A program made the position numbers and the translations under genes. 64,000 nucleotides of DNA from Deltaproteobacteria bacterium (GTDB lineage Bacteria; Lernaellota; Lernaellaia; JACKCT01): contig JAOSJX010000001.1 in NCBI GenBank assembly GCA_027493875.1, positions 186,001 through 250,000 on the forward strand. Direction: 5' to 3'. The notes beneath the pieces were generated by a model. It was not told the origin of the DNA and did no database searches. It saw nothing but the letters and a program-made list of their open reading frames with translations. This document shows positions 29,458 through 40,137 of the stretch, in pieces. Position 1 is the first letter of the stretch, and each line of letters starts with the position of its first letter.

Positions 29458-30243
29458 GTGAAAGAACTGGCGACGATGTGGCGCTCGACGCGGATGATCG
29501 TCCTCACGGCGCTCGCCGCCGCGTGCTACGTCGCCGCCCTGCTTCCCTTCAAAGTGGCGGTCCTCCTGCCGGGATTGACGGAAATCCGCCCCGGCGCCGC
29601 GATTCCCGTTCTCCTCTCCTTCCTGTTCGGTCCGGCCGCGGCGTTCGGCGCCGGCTTCGGCAACGTCATCGCGGACATGCTCGGCGGCATGTTCGGCCCC
29701 GGCAGCCTCGCCGGATTCGCCGGAAATTTTCTTTACGGTTATGTTCCTTACGTGCTGTGGCGCGCCGTTCGCGGTGACGCCGCTCCGGGCGAGCGCGGCA
29801 GGTCGGACTGGATTCTCGTCGCGCTCATCGCCGTCGTCAGTTGCGTGACGATCGCCGTGGTCATCGGCTGGGGCGCCGATCTTCTCGGCCTCGCTCCCTT
29901 CGCCGCGCTCGGCAACATCATTCTCCTTAACAATCTCGCCGCGACGCTTCTCCTTTCCGTGCCGCTGCTCGCCCTCACGTACAAACGCCTCGACAACGCC
30001 GGCCTCACGTGGAACCGCGTGATGGACGGCGGCGGGACCGCGCCGCGCTTCGCGCGCGCCGGCGTGGTCATCGTCGTCGCGGCGGCCGTCGGCGGCCTCG
30101 TCGCCGGAGAAATCATTTCGCTCTCCATGCTCGGTGTGGACTTCGGTGCCGCCGGATTCGCCGGTGAACGCGGAACCGTCGCCATCGGCGCCGGATTGTC
30201 GCCTTTTATCGCCGCCCTCTTGTTCGGATGCGCGCTCCTGTGA
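29458..30243 (+). CDS. ECF transporter substrate-binding (S) component
   Basis: 261 residues, GTG 29458 behind GGAGG. About six membrane helices; the block SFLFGPAAAFGAGFGNVIADML with a following GPGSLAGFAGNFLYGYVPY is typical of S components that bind a vitamin or cofactor precursor. Substrate cannot be told: cobalamin-type or related precursors are possible. It starts an operon with a fused double ATPase and EcfT, spaced 4 bases and overlapping by 4. Confidence 0.75.
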   Translation: MKELATMWRSTRMIVLTALAAACYVAALLPFKVAVLLPGLTEIRPGAAIPVLLSFLFGPAAAFGAGFGNVIADMLGGMFGPGSLAGFAGNFLYGYVPYVLWRAVRGDAAPGERGRSDWILVALIAVVSCVTIAVVIGWGADLLGLAPFAALGNIILLNNLAATLLLSVPLLALTYKRLDNAGLTWNRVMDGGGTAPRFARAGVVIVVAAAVGGLVAGEIISLSMLGVDFGAAGFAGERGTVAIGAGLSPFIAALLFGCALL

Positions 30244-30247
30244 GGCG

Positions 30248-31925
30248 ATGAACGCGCCCGCCCTTGCCTTCGACCGCGTCCGCTTCCGCTACCGCCGCGG
30301 TGACCGTGATGCTCTCGCCGAAATCGACTTGGATGTGCCGCGCGGCGCGTTCATCGGCGTCGTCGGCCGCAACGGCGCCGGCAAATCGACGCTGGCGGCC
30401 TGCGCCAACCGCGTCGTTCCGGAATTTTTCCGCGGCGACTTTTCCCGGATCGGTCCGCGTTTTCGGCGACGACACCGCGGGACGCCCCGTCGCCGGCTTC
30501 GCCGGAACGATCGGCATGGTACTCCAGGACTTCGAATCGCAGCTTTTCTCGACGACGGTCCAATCGGAAATCGCGTTCGTGATGGAGAACCTCGGGATAC
30601 CGCCGGCGACGATGCGCGAACGAGCCGCTTTTTGGCTTTCCGAAATGGGGCTGGCCGGTTTCGAAACACGCGAGCCCGCCTCCCTGTCCGGCGGCCAAAA
30701 ACAACGCCTCGCCCTCGCTTCCGTCATGGCCGCCGACACGCCGATGCTCATTCTCGACGAGCCGACGACCGATCTCGACCCCCTCTCCGCGGCCGCCTTC
30801 GCCGAACGCCTCGCGCGCCTCGCGCATGCGGAAAACCGCACCGTCATCCTCATCACGCACGACCTCGATCTTCTCGAACGGGCGGACGCGATCGCGGTGA
30901 TGGACGAGGGCCGCATCGTTCGATGTGCGCCCGCGCGGGAGATTTTGTCGGACGCCGCTTTCCTCGAAGGTGCCGGTGTTCGCCCGCCGCAGATCGCCGA
31001 TTTATTCGCGCGCCTTGGTGCGGCGGAGAACTCGCCGAGGAACATCGACGACGCCGAAAAACAGCTTCACGGTCTTGGGCTCGCGCCGAAAAAAAGACCG
31101 AAGCGGCGCCCGCGCGGGGGAGGCGAACTCGCGGCGGTGCGTTCCGCGCGGTTCGGATACAAGGCCGATCGGCCCGTGCTGGACGGCGTCGACCTCACGA
31201 TCCGCGGCGGCGAGTTCGTCGCGCTCCTCGGACAAAACGGCTCCGGCAAATCAACCCTCGCCCGTCTGGTCTGCGGCGTGCACGCCCCGTGGAGCGGCGG
31301 CGCGCTTCTCGGCGGGGCGCCCGTTGCCTCGCTCTCGGCGGCGGACCGGACAACGCGGGTCGGTCTTGTCTTCCAAAAATCCCGACCATCAGATTTTTTT
31401 GCGCCACGGGCCGCGAAGAAGTCGCTTTCGGCCTGAAACAGACGCATCTGGATAAACACGACATCGACGAACGCGTCGAAGAAGCCTTGCGCCTCGTGGG
31501 TTTGTGGGAGCGGGCCGAGGACGATCCGTTCGCGATGACCAAGGGCGACCGTAAAAAAGCTCGCGCTCGCGTCGGTGCTCGCGTGCCGGCCCGCACTGCT
31601 GATTCTCGACGAACCGACCACGGGACTCGACGCGCACGAGCAGCGCGCCGTTATGGATCTCCTGCTTTCGCTCACCGAACGCGGCCACGCCGTGCTGTTC
31701 ATCACGCACGCCATGGATCTCGCCGCAGCCTACGCCCACCGCGTCATCGTTCTTGACGGCGGCCGCGTTGCGGTCGATGCGCCGGTCGCGGAAGCATTTT
31801 CCCGTCACGATACGCTGGCGCAAGCGCGGCTGCATGTCCCGCCCATCGTCCAACTCGCCGCGCGGTTCGGCGTTTACGCGGGCTCACCGGCGGCGCTGGC
31901 CGCCATGCTCACGGACACGCCATGA
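30248..31925 (+). CDS. Fused double ATPase of ECF transporter, frameshifted
   Basis: Two ABC ATPase domains in one chain of about 559 residues, covering both energising subunits of an ECF importer. Domain 1: GRNGAGKST, LSGGQKQRLALA, LILDEPTTDLD. Domain 2: GQNGSGKST, a degenerate signature MTKGDRKKLALASV and LLILDEPTTGLD. Frame changes near 30450, 31385 and 31560 are consistent with single-base errors, as each restores a motif. ATG 30248 lies just after the S-component stop; the stop overlaps the EcfT start (ATGA). The second signature lacks the usual SGG, so that site may be catalytically weaker. Confidence 0.83.
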
Positions 31926-32689
31926 CTTTTTCCTTTTTCGTCACGGACGAAAGTTTCTACGGGCGCTGCCACCCCGTCACGCGTCTCCTTCTGCTGCTGC
32001 TCGCGTGCGTGCCGCCGCTGTTGCTGACGAATCCCGTACCGATGCTCGCGGTGCTGGCGGTTTATTTCACCGCCGCTGTCGCCGCCGGAGCGTGGCGAGG
32101 CGTTTGGCGCGTCAAGTTCTTCATTGTCGTTTTTCTTGCCGTCGCGATTCCGCTATGGGCCTTCGTCCACAACGCGGGCGATACGCCGATCCTTCGCGCC
32201 GGTCCGTTTCGCGCCAGCGCCGGCTCCTTTCTTTTCGGCGCGGCGATGGGCCTCCGGTTGATCTGCTTTCTGGTCGCCGCGCTCGTCTTTCTTGCGGCGA
32301 CGCGCGTCGAGGACCTGGCCTACGGACTGCGCCGCCTGGGTCTTCCGTATCGCGTATCGTTTGCCTTGTCGCTCGCGTTCCGTTTGACGCCGCTGTTTCT
32401 GGAGAGCGCGTCCCACATCGCCACGGCCCAGCGCCTGCGCGGCCTCGATCTCGATACGGGCTCGCTTCCGGCGCGCGTCCGCCGCTACGTCGCCATCCTC
32501 GTTCCCGTGCTTTTCGCCGCCCTTCGGCGGGCGGATCAGATGGCCCTGGCCCTTGAATCCCGTGGATTCGGAGCCCAAGCGAAACGCACGACCATGAAGG
32601 AGTACCGCGTCTCGTGGCGCGACGCGCTCTGGCCCGCGACAATGACCGCGGTCGTCGCGGCCACCATCTATCTCCGAAACACGTTGTGA
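31922..32689 (+). CDS. ecfT: ECF transporter transmembrane component EcfT
   Basis: 255 residues, four to six membrane helices, and the two Ala-Arg-Gly coupling motifs of EcfT in the cytoplasmic helices: AQRLRGLD and ALESRGFGA. It connects the S component to the ATPases. Its ATG overlaps the ATPase stop. Uninterrupted. Completes a group I-like ECF set encoded in one operon. Confidence 0.87.
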   Translation: MTFSFFVTDESFYGRCHPVTRLLLLLLACVPPLLLTNPVPMLAVLAVYFTAAVAAGAWRGVWRVKFFIVVFLAVAIPLWAFVHNAGDTPILRAGPFRASAGSFLFGAAMGLRLICFLVAALVFLAATRVEDLAYGLRRLGLPYRVSFALSLAFRLTPLFLESASHIATAQRLRGLDLDTGSLPARVRRYVAILVPVLFAALRRADQMALALESRGFGAQAKRTTMKEYRVSWRDALWPATMTAVVAATIYLRNTL

Positions 32690-32732
32690 TGGGCTCTTTT
32701 TCGCCGTAGAATCCGCCTCACAGGAGGTTCCC

Positions 32733-33674
32733 ATCAAGCTGCATTATTTCATCTTCTTCGCGTTATGGGCCGTCGCCGTCGCGCTATCCTGTTCCTCCGG
32801 CGGTGGGAGCGACGACGATGACGATGATGATGACGCCGACGAGTGCATCGTGTGTTCGACGACTTCCGAATGCACCGACGCGCTCGGCGCGGGCTGGGCG
32901 TGCATCTCGGGATGTTGCGAGCAGCCGGGCGGCGGGGATGACGACGATGACGACGATGACGACGCCGGCGACGACGATACGACCGGCCTCGGCGACGATG
33001 ATTTCGCCGCGGACCTTAGCTGGGTTTCCCTCGAAGGCGCCTTCTTCACCATGGGATGCACGGAAGGGGACATCGACTGCCTGCCCTCCGAGTCGCCGTC
33101 CCACACCGTTTGGGTCTCGGCGTTTGAGATGACCGAAACCGAAATCACCCAGGAACAATATTTCGCCGTCACGGCCTCGAATCCCAGTGACAATAGCGGG
33201 TGCGAGGATTGCCCGGTGAACAGCGTCGACTGGAACGCCGCCAACGACTATTGTGTGCTCGCCGGGGGACGCCTGCCGTCCGAGGCGGAGTGGGAATACG
33301 CCGCGCGCGCGTGGACGGAAACGATTTACTCGTGCGGCGACGGCGCGTCGTGTTTGGACGAGGTGGCCTGGTACGCGGACAACGCCGAGGGCGCCACGCA
33401 TCCGGTGGGCACGAAGTCGCCCAACGATTTCGACCTGTACGACATGCACGGCAACGCGGCCGAGTGGACGCGCGATTGGTACGCGGAGGCGTATTACGAA
33501 GAGAGCCCGCAGGCCGATCCGCCGGGGCCGGCCAGCGGCACCGACCGCGTCGTCCGCGGCGGAAGCTGGGCCGGCGATCCCTGGGCTTTGCGCGCATCCT
33601 ACCGCGCGGCGCTCGATCCCGACGCCGCTTACTATCTTGTCGGCTTTCGGTGCGTCCGCGGCGGGGCGCCGTAA
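32733..33674 (+). CDS. Secreted lipoprotein with Asp-rich linkers and FGE-sulfatase domain
   Basis: About 313 residues. The reading frame fits a lipoprotein signal ending VALSC. Two runs of eight or nine Asp flank a Cys-rich segment, and residues from about 100 on form a formylglycine-generating-enzyme (SUMF1-type) domain: GCTEGDIDC, EMTETEITQEQY, GRLPSEAEWEYAAR, DMHGNAAEW and RVVRGGSW. Such domains in surface proteins often lack enzymatic activity. The expected start codon is ATC at 32733, five bases after AGGAGG, where ATG would be normal; the next option is CTG 32739. The downstream gene overlaps the stop. Confidence 0.8.
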   Translation: MKLHYFIFFALWAVAVALSCSSGGGSDDDDDDDDADECIVCSTTSECTDALGAGWACISGCCEQPGGGDDDDDDDDDAGDDDTTGLGDDDFAADLSWVSLEGAFFTMGCTEGDIDCLPSESPSHTVWVSAFEMTETEITQEQYFAVTASNPSDNSGCEDCPVNSVDWNAANDYCVLAGGRLPSEAEWEYAARAWTETIYSCGDGASCLDEVAWYADNAEGATHPVGTKSPNDFDLYDMHGNAAEWTRDWYAEAYYEESPQADPPGPASGTDRVVRGGSWAGDPWALRASYRAALDPDAAYYLVGFRCVRGGAP

Positions 33675-35263
33675 TGAAAGGGTTGGAGATGAGCCAAAAC
33701 CGCCCATGGCGGCGCGTCGCCGTTGTTATTTTCGCGTTTGCGGCCGCCCTCTTTGGTTTTTCGGACGCGGCGCGGGCCCAGTCCCGCCCCGAGACGATTC
33801 ACACGATCTACATCATCGGCAACATTAATGGGCTCACGGCGACGTACCCGCTTCCGATTTTCGGCGCCGCCGGACAGACCGCGTTTTTCTCCCATCTCAT
33901 CAGTCCGGAAGACCGCGGCGGCGGCGCCGTCGGCCTCGCCGTGGACGAAGTCAACGAACAGTTGTTCGTGACGTACGAATTCACCGGCGTCATCGACGTG
34001 GTCGACGCGCGCACCGCGGAGCTCATCGCCAAGGTGCCGCTCGCGGGCACGTCGGATCTCGCCGGCATCGATGTCCTCAAAGAACGCGAAGAACTCTACG
34101 TGGTGGACCGCCTCAAGAGCACCGTTTACGTCTTTAATACGGGCACCTACGCGCGCGTCGAGTCGTGGATCATGCGCGGCAACGAGGGCGCTTTCGGCAT
34201 CGACGCCGTCGCGGGGGTCGACGGCCGCGACGTGCTCTTTGCGACGGACGGCTCGGAAACCGTTCGCTGGTACGACCTCGACACCCACGATCTGGCCGGC
34301 GAGGCGGAGCTTCCCGACGGCGCCCTCGCGATCGACGTGGATAACTCGGGCATCGGACCGTCCATCTACACCGTCTCGATTCTTCCGCCCGGCCATGAGG
34401 AGGAAGAAACAAACCCGGCGCCGCTCAAAGCCTACCCCGCGGAGAACAGCAGCTACATCACGCGCTACGACGTCGGGTCGGGCGAAGCGCGCCAGGGATC
34501 GATCGCCGGAGGCGGCGGAACGGGCATCTCGCTGAACGCGCGCGAACGCGTCGCCTACGTCACGCACACGGTCGGCGGGGGCGGCGGGAATCTGGCGTCG
34601 TTGCGTCTCTACGACATGGATACGCTCGCGCTGATTCGAATGTACGACCTGGACTTTTGCACGGGGGTTTTCCGGTCGTGCTCGCCGACGGACATCCAAG
34701 CGACCGGGTTGTCGTTCGGAACGCGCCTGGAAAAGGAGCTAACCTCCCACCCCGAGGGGTTGATCGAACCGGGCGACGAAGTGGTCTTCACGATCACGAT
34801 CACCAACGAATCGACCTACACGATGACGTCCGCGTCCATGACGGATCTCTACCTCTTCAATCATCTGACGTTCACCGGCGCCGATCCGGCCCCGGACGAT
34901 ACGCTCGACGACGGCGCGCTTAACTGGTCGAACATCATCGATGCCGCGGGCGGGCCGCTCATGACCGGCGAATCGCACGAAATCGAAATCCGCTTCACGG
35001 CGCAGGAGGTGATCTGCCTCGGCGCGATGACCGGCGCGAATACCGCGCGGGTCGAGGACGTTCAAACGGAGGAACACACGCCGCTGCCGGGTGCCGAAGA
35101 TGAGGCGTCTTACGCGCTCACGTGCATCCCGCCGGACGAAGAGGACGACGATACCGACCTCGATCTCGGCGACGACGACACCGGCGGCGCCGAATTCCCC
35201 CCGCCCGACGAAGGCACGGGTGAGGGAGAGGTCACCGGCGGCTGCTGCGGCTGCAGCTTTTAA
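33674..35263 (+). CDS. Secreted beta-propeller/DUF11 protein with Cys C-terminal tail
   Basis: 529 residues from the ATG overlapping the previous stop, or 524 from ATG 33689, which has AAGGG in front. Signal peptide ending SDAARAQ. Residues of about 45-340 look like a YVTN-type propeller (LAVDEVNEQLFVTYEFTG, ELYVVDRLKSTVYVFNTG). From about 355 a DUF11-like Ig domain follows (GLIEPGDEVVFTITITNES). The end is an Asp/Glu/Gly-rich linker and GGCCGCSF. Likely a surface protein translated with the FGE-domain lipoprotein. It converges tail to tail with the PHP gene, with no gap. Confidence 0.75.
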   Translation: MKGLEMSQNRPWRRVAVVIFAFAAALFGFSDAARAQSRPETIHTIYIIGNINGLTATYPLPIFGAAGQTAFFSHLISPEDRGGGAVGLAVDEVNEQLFVTYEFTGVIDVVDARTAELIAKVPLAGTSDLAGIDVLKEREELYVVDRLKSTVYVFNTGTYARVESWIMRGNEGAFGIDAVAGVDGRDVLFATDGSETVRWYDLDTHDLAGEAELPDGALAIDVDNSGIGPSIYTVSILPPGHEEEETNPAPLKAYPAENSSYITRYDVGSGEARQGSIAGGGGTGISLNARERVAYVTHTVGGGGGNLASLRLYDMDTLALIRMYDLDFCTGVFRSCSPTDIQATGLSFGTRLEKELTSHPEGLIEPGDEVVFTITITNESTYTMTSASMTDLYLFNHLTFTGADPAPDDTLDDGALNWSNIIDAAGGPLMTGESHEIEIRFTAQEVICLGAMTGANTARVEDVQTEEHTPLPGAEDEASYALTCIPPDEEDDDTDLDLGDDDTGGAEFPPPDEGTGEGEVTGGCCGCSF

Positions 35264-38200
35264 CTAAGATCCGCAACTAAAGAAAAACGGATCGTCGTCC
35301 CAGTCGGCGGGATCGTCCGCGAAGTCGGGCGGCGCTTCGGAGCCGGTCGGCATGTAGAGGCCCGACGTCAGCGACCGCGTCCGGACCTTGGCGGCCAGGA
35401 TCGCGGCCTGATTGGTCGTCGAGGACAAAACCTCAAGGCTTTTGGCCGGCGCGTCGTCTTCGTCGAACCATCCGGGAATGTATCCGGGGCCGTCATAGTC
35501 ATACCCGTCGCCGTCCGCGTCCGTGCCGTCCACGTCCACCCAGATCGCGTTCGTAAACGCGTACGGGTAGATCTCGTGGTTGCGGGCGAACTCGCCGGAG
35601 ACCGGAATGATGTTGCCGATATTGAGACCGAGCCATTTCGACAGCAGGTCCGAAACGCCGAGGAGCAGCGTGTCCGTGATCTCCACGCTCGGCCCCTCGA
35701 TGGGATTCACCACCGGTCCCATGCCTTCGTAACCGATCGCGACCACGTTGATGAACGCGTCCCGCGCGATGTGGCAGGACACCGGCCGGTTGAAACGCAC
35801 CACCTGATCCGGCCCGTCGATCGTTAAGCCATCGGTTTCGCAGCCGAGAAAATGGTCCGACGCATCCTCGCCGATCTCGCCGATCAGCATGCCGTTGGCG
35901 TAGATCTCAAGACGGTCCAGCGACATCCACGGCGGCGCCTGCGCGCGGATGCGCACGTCGAGCGTGCCGTCGCCGGCATGCAGACGCGAGCCGATCGGCC
36001 GGTCGTTCACCCACGCCTCCACGAACGGCCCCGTCGACGCAATCACGCGCCCGGCCTTCATGTTCGTGATGATTTCGTCCACGTCCAAAAAGCGCGGATC
36101 GTCCGTACTACTCATGACGTAGGTACGCGCCTTGCCCGCCTCGATCTTCTTGGTGTCGTGGCTGTCCGAGCAACCCAAACCCGCGACCATGCGCCCTTGC
36201 GCCAAGAGGGTCATATAGTCGTCGATCTGCCCGCGGTTCGTGTGATCGAGCAGCAGATCGCCCGTCTCGATGCGCAACTGCTCGTCGCCCGTCCGCACCA
36301 GCACCGGAAGCGATCGGCGTCTGCGCCGGCGCGGGCTGGAGAAACGTCGAATCGCGCGTCTCCTCCTCCGTCGCGGTGCGGATGTCGGCGTAGCGTTTGC
36401 TGTTGATGACCTCGACGGCGTCGAAATCGAACGAGAAATTCGCCTCGCCCGTTTTCGCGAAAATCTGCCCGTCGTGCACCACCGGATCGCCGACCGTAAA
36501 GATATCCGGCCGCTCGAAAATCCCCTGATATTGCAGCCAGCCGAACGCGCGGAAAGTATCCGGTGATCGATTCCTCCATGTGGTTCGCGACCACGATCGG
36601 GTCCTGATCCACGAGGCTCCGGTCGCCGCGTTCGCGCAGCGCGTCGAACACGTCCTGCGGCGTCCACTCGGGCATCGGCGAACCGTCGGGCAGATTGGTC
36701 GACGGGCTCGGCGTGCGCCAGTTCGGCGCGCCGCCCGCGACCTCACGTTCGTCGTAACGCATCGGGTAACCGTTGAAATGCCCGTACGACAGATGCGACA
36801 ACTCGTCGCCCGGCATCGTGTAGAGCAGATCCCGCGCGCCGAAATCCTCGACGTAGGGCCGGTAGTTCGTGATGTAGTCGTGGTCCGAGCTCGCGACGAT
36901 CTCGAGCCCTTCGACCAGGAACGACAGAACGCGTCCCGGCAAATCCGCGCCGGAGTCCGTGCTACGGTTCGCGTGCAGATGGAAATCACCGGAAATCCAT
37001 CCGCTCGTATCGACCACGCGGTCGATATAAAGCAGCACCTGCTCCGTCTTGTGCGGCGAGACGGACACGATCGCCTCGTCGGTCGAGTACTCCGGGCCGC
37101 GGCTCGCCACGAGACGATACCGGCCGGCCGGCAGCGTCAACGTACCGCGCCCGTCCACGCTATGGGAAATCGTCGCCTCGCTCGCCGGGAGAAAACTCTC
37201 GCCGAGAAACGGATCGGAAAGACCGTGGCCCGATAAGCTGACCGCCGTCAGCTTCGCCGGCAGCGCCGGCCCGCGTTGATCGTAATTTTCGATGATGTAG
37301 TCGATCGTCCCCGTCGCCGGCAGCACGATCGCCAACCGCTCTTTTTTCCCGACGCGCAGCCGCACCGGATAAAGTTTGCTGCGCGTGTTTCCCGGGCCGC
37401 TCGCCATGACGATGGCGTGAAGCTCGCCGGTCTCCGGGTCCACCGGAATTTTTCCGGAGAAACTCCCGTCCGCGGCGGAATCGTCCCGCCGGGAATCGGT
37501 TTCGAAGCGTGTCAGAGGGATCAGCCGGTGTGCGCTGACCGAGCCCACCGCGCGCGACGCCAGATACTCGTTCGTCTCCTCATAGGTGCCCGTGACCGGA
37601 ACGTACTCACCGCTGCCGGAGAAAGTGGGATGCGGAAAGACGTGGACGTGAACACCGGAAGCCGGCTCGCCGCCGCCTTCGTACATCACGTGGCCTTCCA
37701 GCCGCGCCGACGGCGCGTCGGACAGACCGATGACCTCGTCCAGAAGACCGGATGCGTCGCCGTCCGCCACGATAAAGTAACGGCGGTACGTATAGGTGCT
37801 TCCCGGCGCCGGAAGCACGTTGCCCGCGGCGGCAACCTGTTCGAACGCCGCCGTCAGAATGTTTTCCATCAGCGGAAACGAAAGCGGCCCGTCCGGGTGA
37901 TATAGCCCATACCCGACCCCGTCGCCGATTCCGCCGACCCAATCCAATAAGACCGGATCGGACAAAATCGAATTCCCGCGCAGATATTCCTCCTGAATGT
38001 AAAACTCGGGCGAGAAACCGAACACGCCCGGCCCGAACATCGACAGCGAATTTCCGAAAAACAGCGCGTCGCCCACCGCATCGCCGGTGAACATCAGCGT
38101 CAGCGGGTCTTCGCCCGCCTTCACGGGACGCAGTTCGATCGGCGTTTCCGTTTCCGGTTCCGAACCGTCCTCGTTCAGCACCTTGAACGTCGTTTCCATT

Positions 38201-38778
38201 TTCACGAACGCGTCACCGGTCCCCAGCGTATACGTCGTCGTCGCCTTCACCGGCAAACCGTTCAGCGGCATCGGGATCAGCTTCAACGGCTGGAGAAAAT
38301 CGCGCAGCACGCCCGTGACGCGCACCACCGCGTCACCGCCATCCGATCCGCTGTCCACGATCTCCACGGCGTCCGCCGCCGCGCGAACAACCGGCCCTGA
38401 GCCGGGCACCGTCTCCAATCCGAAACCTTTGATGTCGAAGATCGGCACCAGCTCGCCGAACTGGTCGCGCCCACCGGCCGCTGGATCGAAACCTTCTTCG
38501 TAGCGGTTCAGATCCGCATCGAGAATCGCTCCGCCGTAACGGGTAAACGCCATGCTCGTCGGCTGCGCGTTGATGAGAACGCGGATCTTGTCGTTCTCCA
38601 TGATGATGTCGTTTTTCGTGCCGAGCGCTTTCGGTCCGCCGATGAGCTGCGACCGCGATTTCACGCGGTACGCCCGCGCCTCCTTAAAATCCTGCGGCTC
38701 GTGACATCCGAAAAATCCGGCGGTCCCGATGAGCGCGGCGAGAAGCGCCGCCATCATACGCGCGCGGTTGGCAAGCAT
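35264..38778 (-). CDS. Giant lipoprotein with PHP (CehA/McbA-type) metal-dependent domain, frameshifted
   Basis: About 1,170 residues. Lipoprotein signal ending TAGFFGC. The first half is beta-rich, with an Ig/carboxypeptidase-like segment (LEGHVMYEGGGEPASGVHVHVF). From about residue 620 there is a PHP domain: GDFHLHANRSTDSG, then SSDHDY, and the later GCSDSHD. PHP domains hydrolyse phosphoesters; the CehA branch includes a carbaryl hydrolase. Frame changes near 36560 and 36315 are indels. The C-terminus ends in FFFSCGS, again a terminal Cys. It is followed by a porin and a penicillin-acylase-type gene on the same strand. Confidence 0.8.
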
Positions 38779-38791
38779 TCCGATCCCCTAC

Positions 38792-40131
38792 CTAAAAACG
38801 CAGGCTGCCCTGGACGGTCCAGGTGTCGTCGTCAACCTGCGGCAGTCCTTCGAGCTCCACGTGCCGCACGTAGTTCGTCATTAGCTTCATCCGGTGCTGC
38901 GACGCGAAATGAAGGTTGAGGCCGTAGGTGGACGCCGCCACCAGCCGCCGCTCGTCCACGTCGTCGAGCAGTTCGAGGTAGTACTCCTCGTAGCGCGCGG
39001 CCAGTTCCACGCGCCGCGGAATCACGAACGCGCCGCCTTGAACGAACCATCCGCCCGTTTCCCAATCGCTCGCGTACTGCTCAACCACCGTGCCCTCGTC
39101 GAACTCAGGCTCGAAGCGCGTTCGGATCATCTCCGCGAGAACGGACAATCCGCCCCAGCGCGCTTCCGCGTCCACGCCCCACGATTTGACGATGCGCGTG
39201 AGGTCGTTGTTTTGCAGCATCGACGCGCCCAGGCTCAGTTGCGGCAAATCCGATTCCGGGCCGTCCGCGGCCAGCGCGTTCGGCCACAAAGATGGCGTCG
39301 TGTCCCCTTCCCCGAACGCATCGGCGCGATTAAATCCAGCCGCGCGCGCCCGACGTACATCAGGTTGTCGTTGTTGTCCGGTCCGTACACGCGGTCGCCG
39401 CGTCCGTTGAACGCGCCCGCGTTCAAATCGATTTTCACGATTTCGCGGCCGGATACGCGCGAGCTGAGCGCGTATTCTTGATCGAACTGCGCGCCGATAT
39501 CGTACCGGGTCGGCATTTCCTCCACGACCATCGCGCGGCGGATGAATTGCAGCTGCGTCGTACTGGTGAGGCTCTGGCGCGAGAAGGGAATCTTCATCGC
39601 GCCCAGCGTCGTGTTCCACGCCAGAGAAAACGTCTCGCTCTGCCACGCCGGCGGTCCGCACAGTACGGATATTTGCCCGTATTCCAATTCGAGCTCGTAA
39701 TGTCCGTCGTCGCGCTCGCGGGCCTCGGCGACCCATTTCGTTTTCAGCCACGGGAAATAGACCGAGCCTTCCACGCCCAGACTCGCTTTCGTCAGTCGAA
39801 AACCGCGCTCGTCCACCGGCGAGCCGGGATACGACACGACTTCGTCGGCCTGAGTCTGGTTATCCGCCGTGTACGCAACGGCCAACTCGCCGCGCGGATG
39901 CAGCCCGGACAACCGCGACCGGGCCATCTTGCGCCGCGTCTCGTCGCACGTCGCCTCGTCCAGCACGCCCTTGGTGCACAGCGTCTCCAAAAGCTCCAGA
40001 TCCGCCATGGCCGGATGATGCGCGTCCTCGTCGTCGGACAACGGCCAGATGTCGGGAAAGAGTTGCGCGCTCGCCGGCGCGGCGATGAGAAGCATCGCGA
40101 CCGTGAGAATCGAAACAGGTCGGCGCATCAT
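38792..40131 (-). CDS. Outer-membrane porin-like beta-barrel, frameshifted
   Basis: About 445 residues. Signal peptide ending APASAQ, a short charged domain, then alternating amphipathic strands typical of OprO/OprP-like porins (LTKASLGVEGSVYF, QSETFSLAWNTTLGAMKIPF). The C-terminal strand ends VQGSLRF; a terminal Phe is the usual signal for BAM-dependent barrel insertion. One frame change near 39310. It sits 13 bases before the PHP gene and 6 after the acylase gene. The order suggests uptake of a product released by surface hydrolases, but the substrate is not evident. Confidence 0.72.
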
Positions 40132-40137
40132 GCGTTG

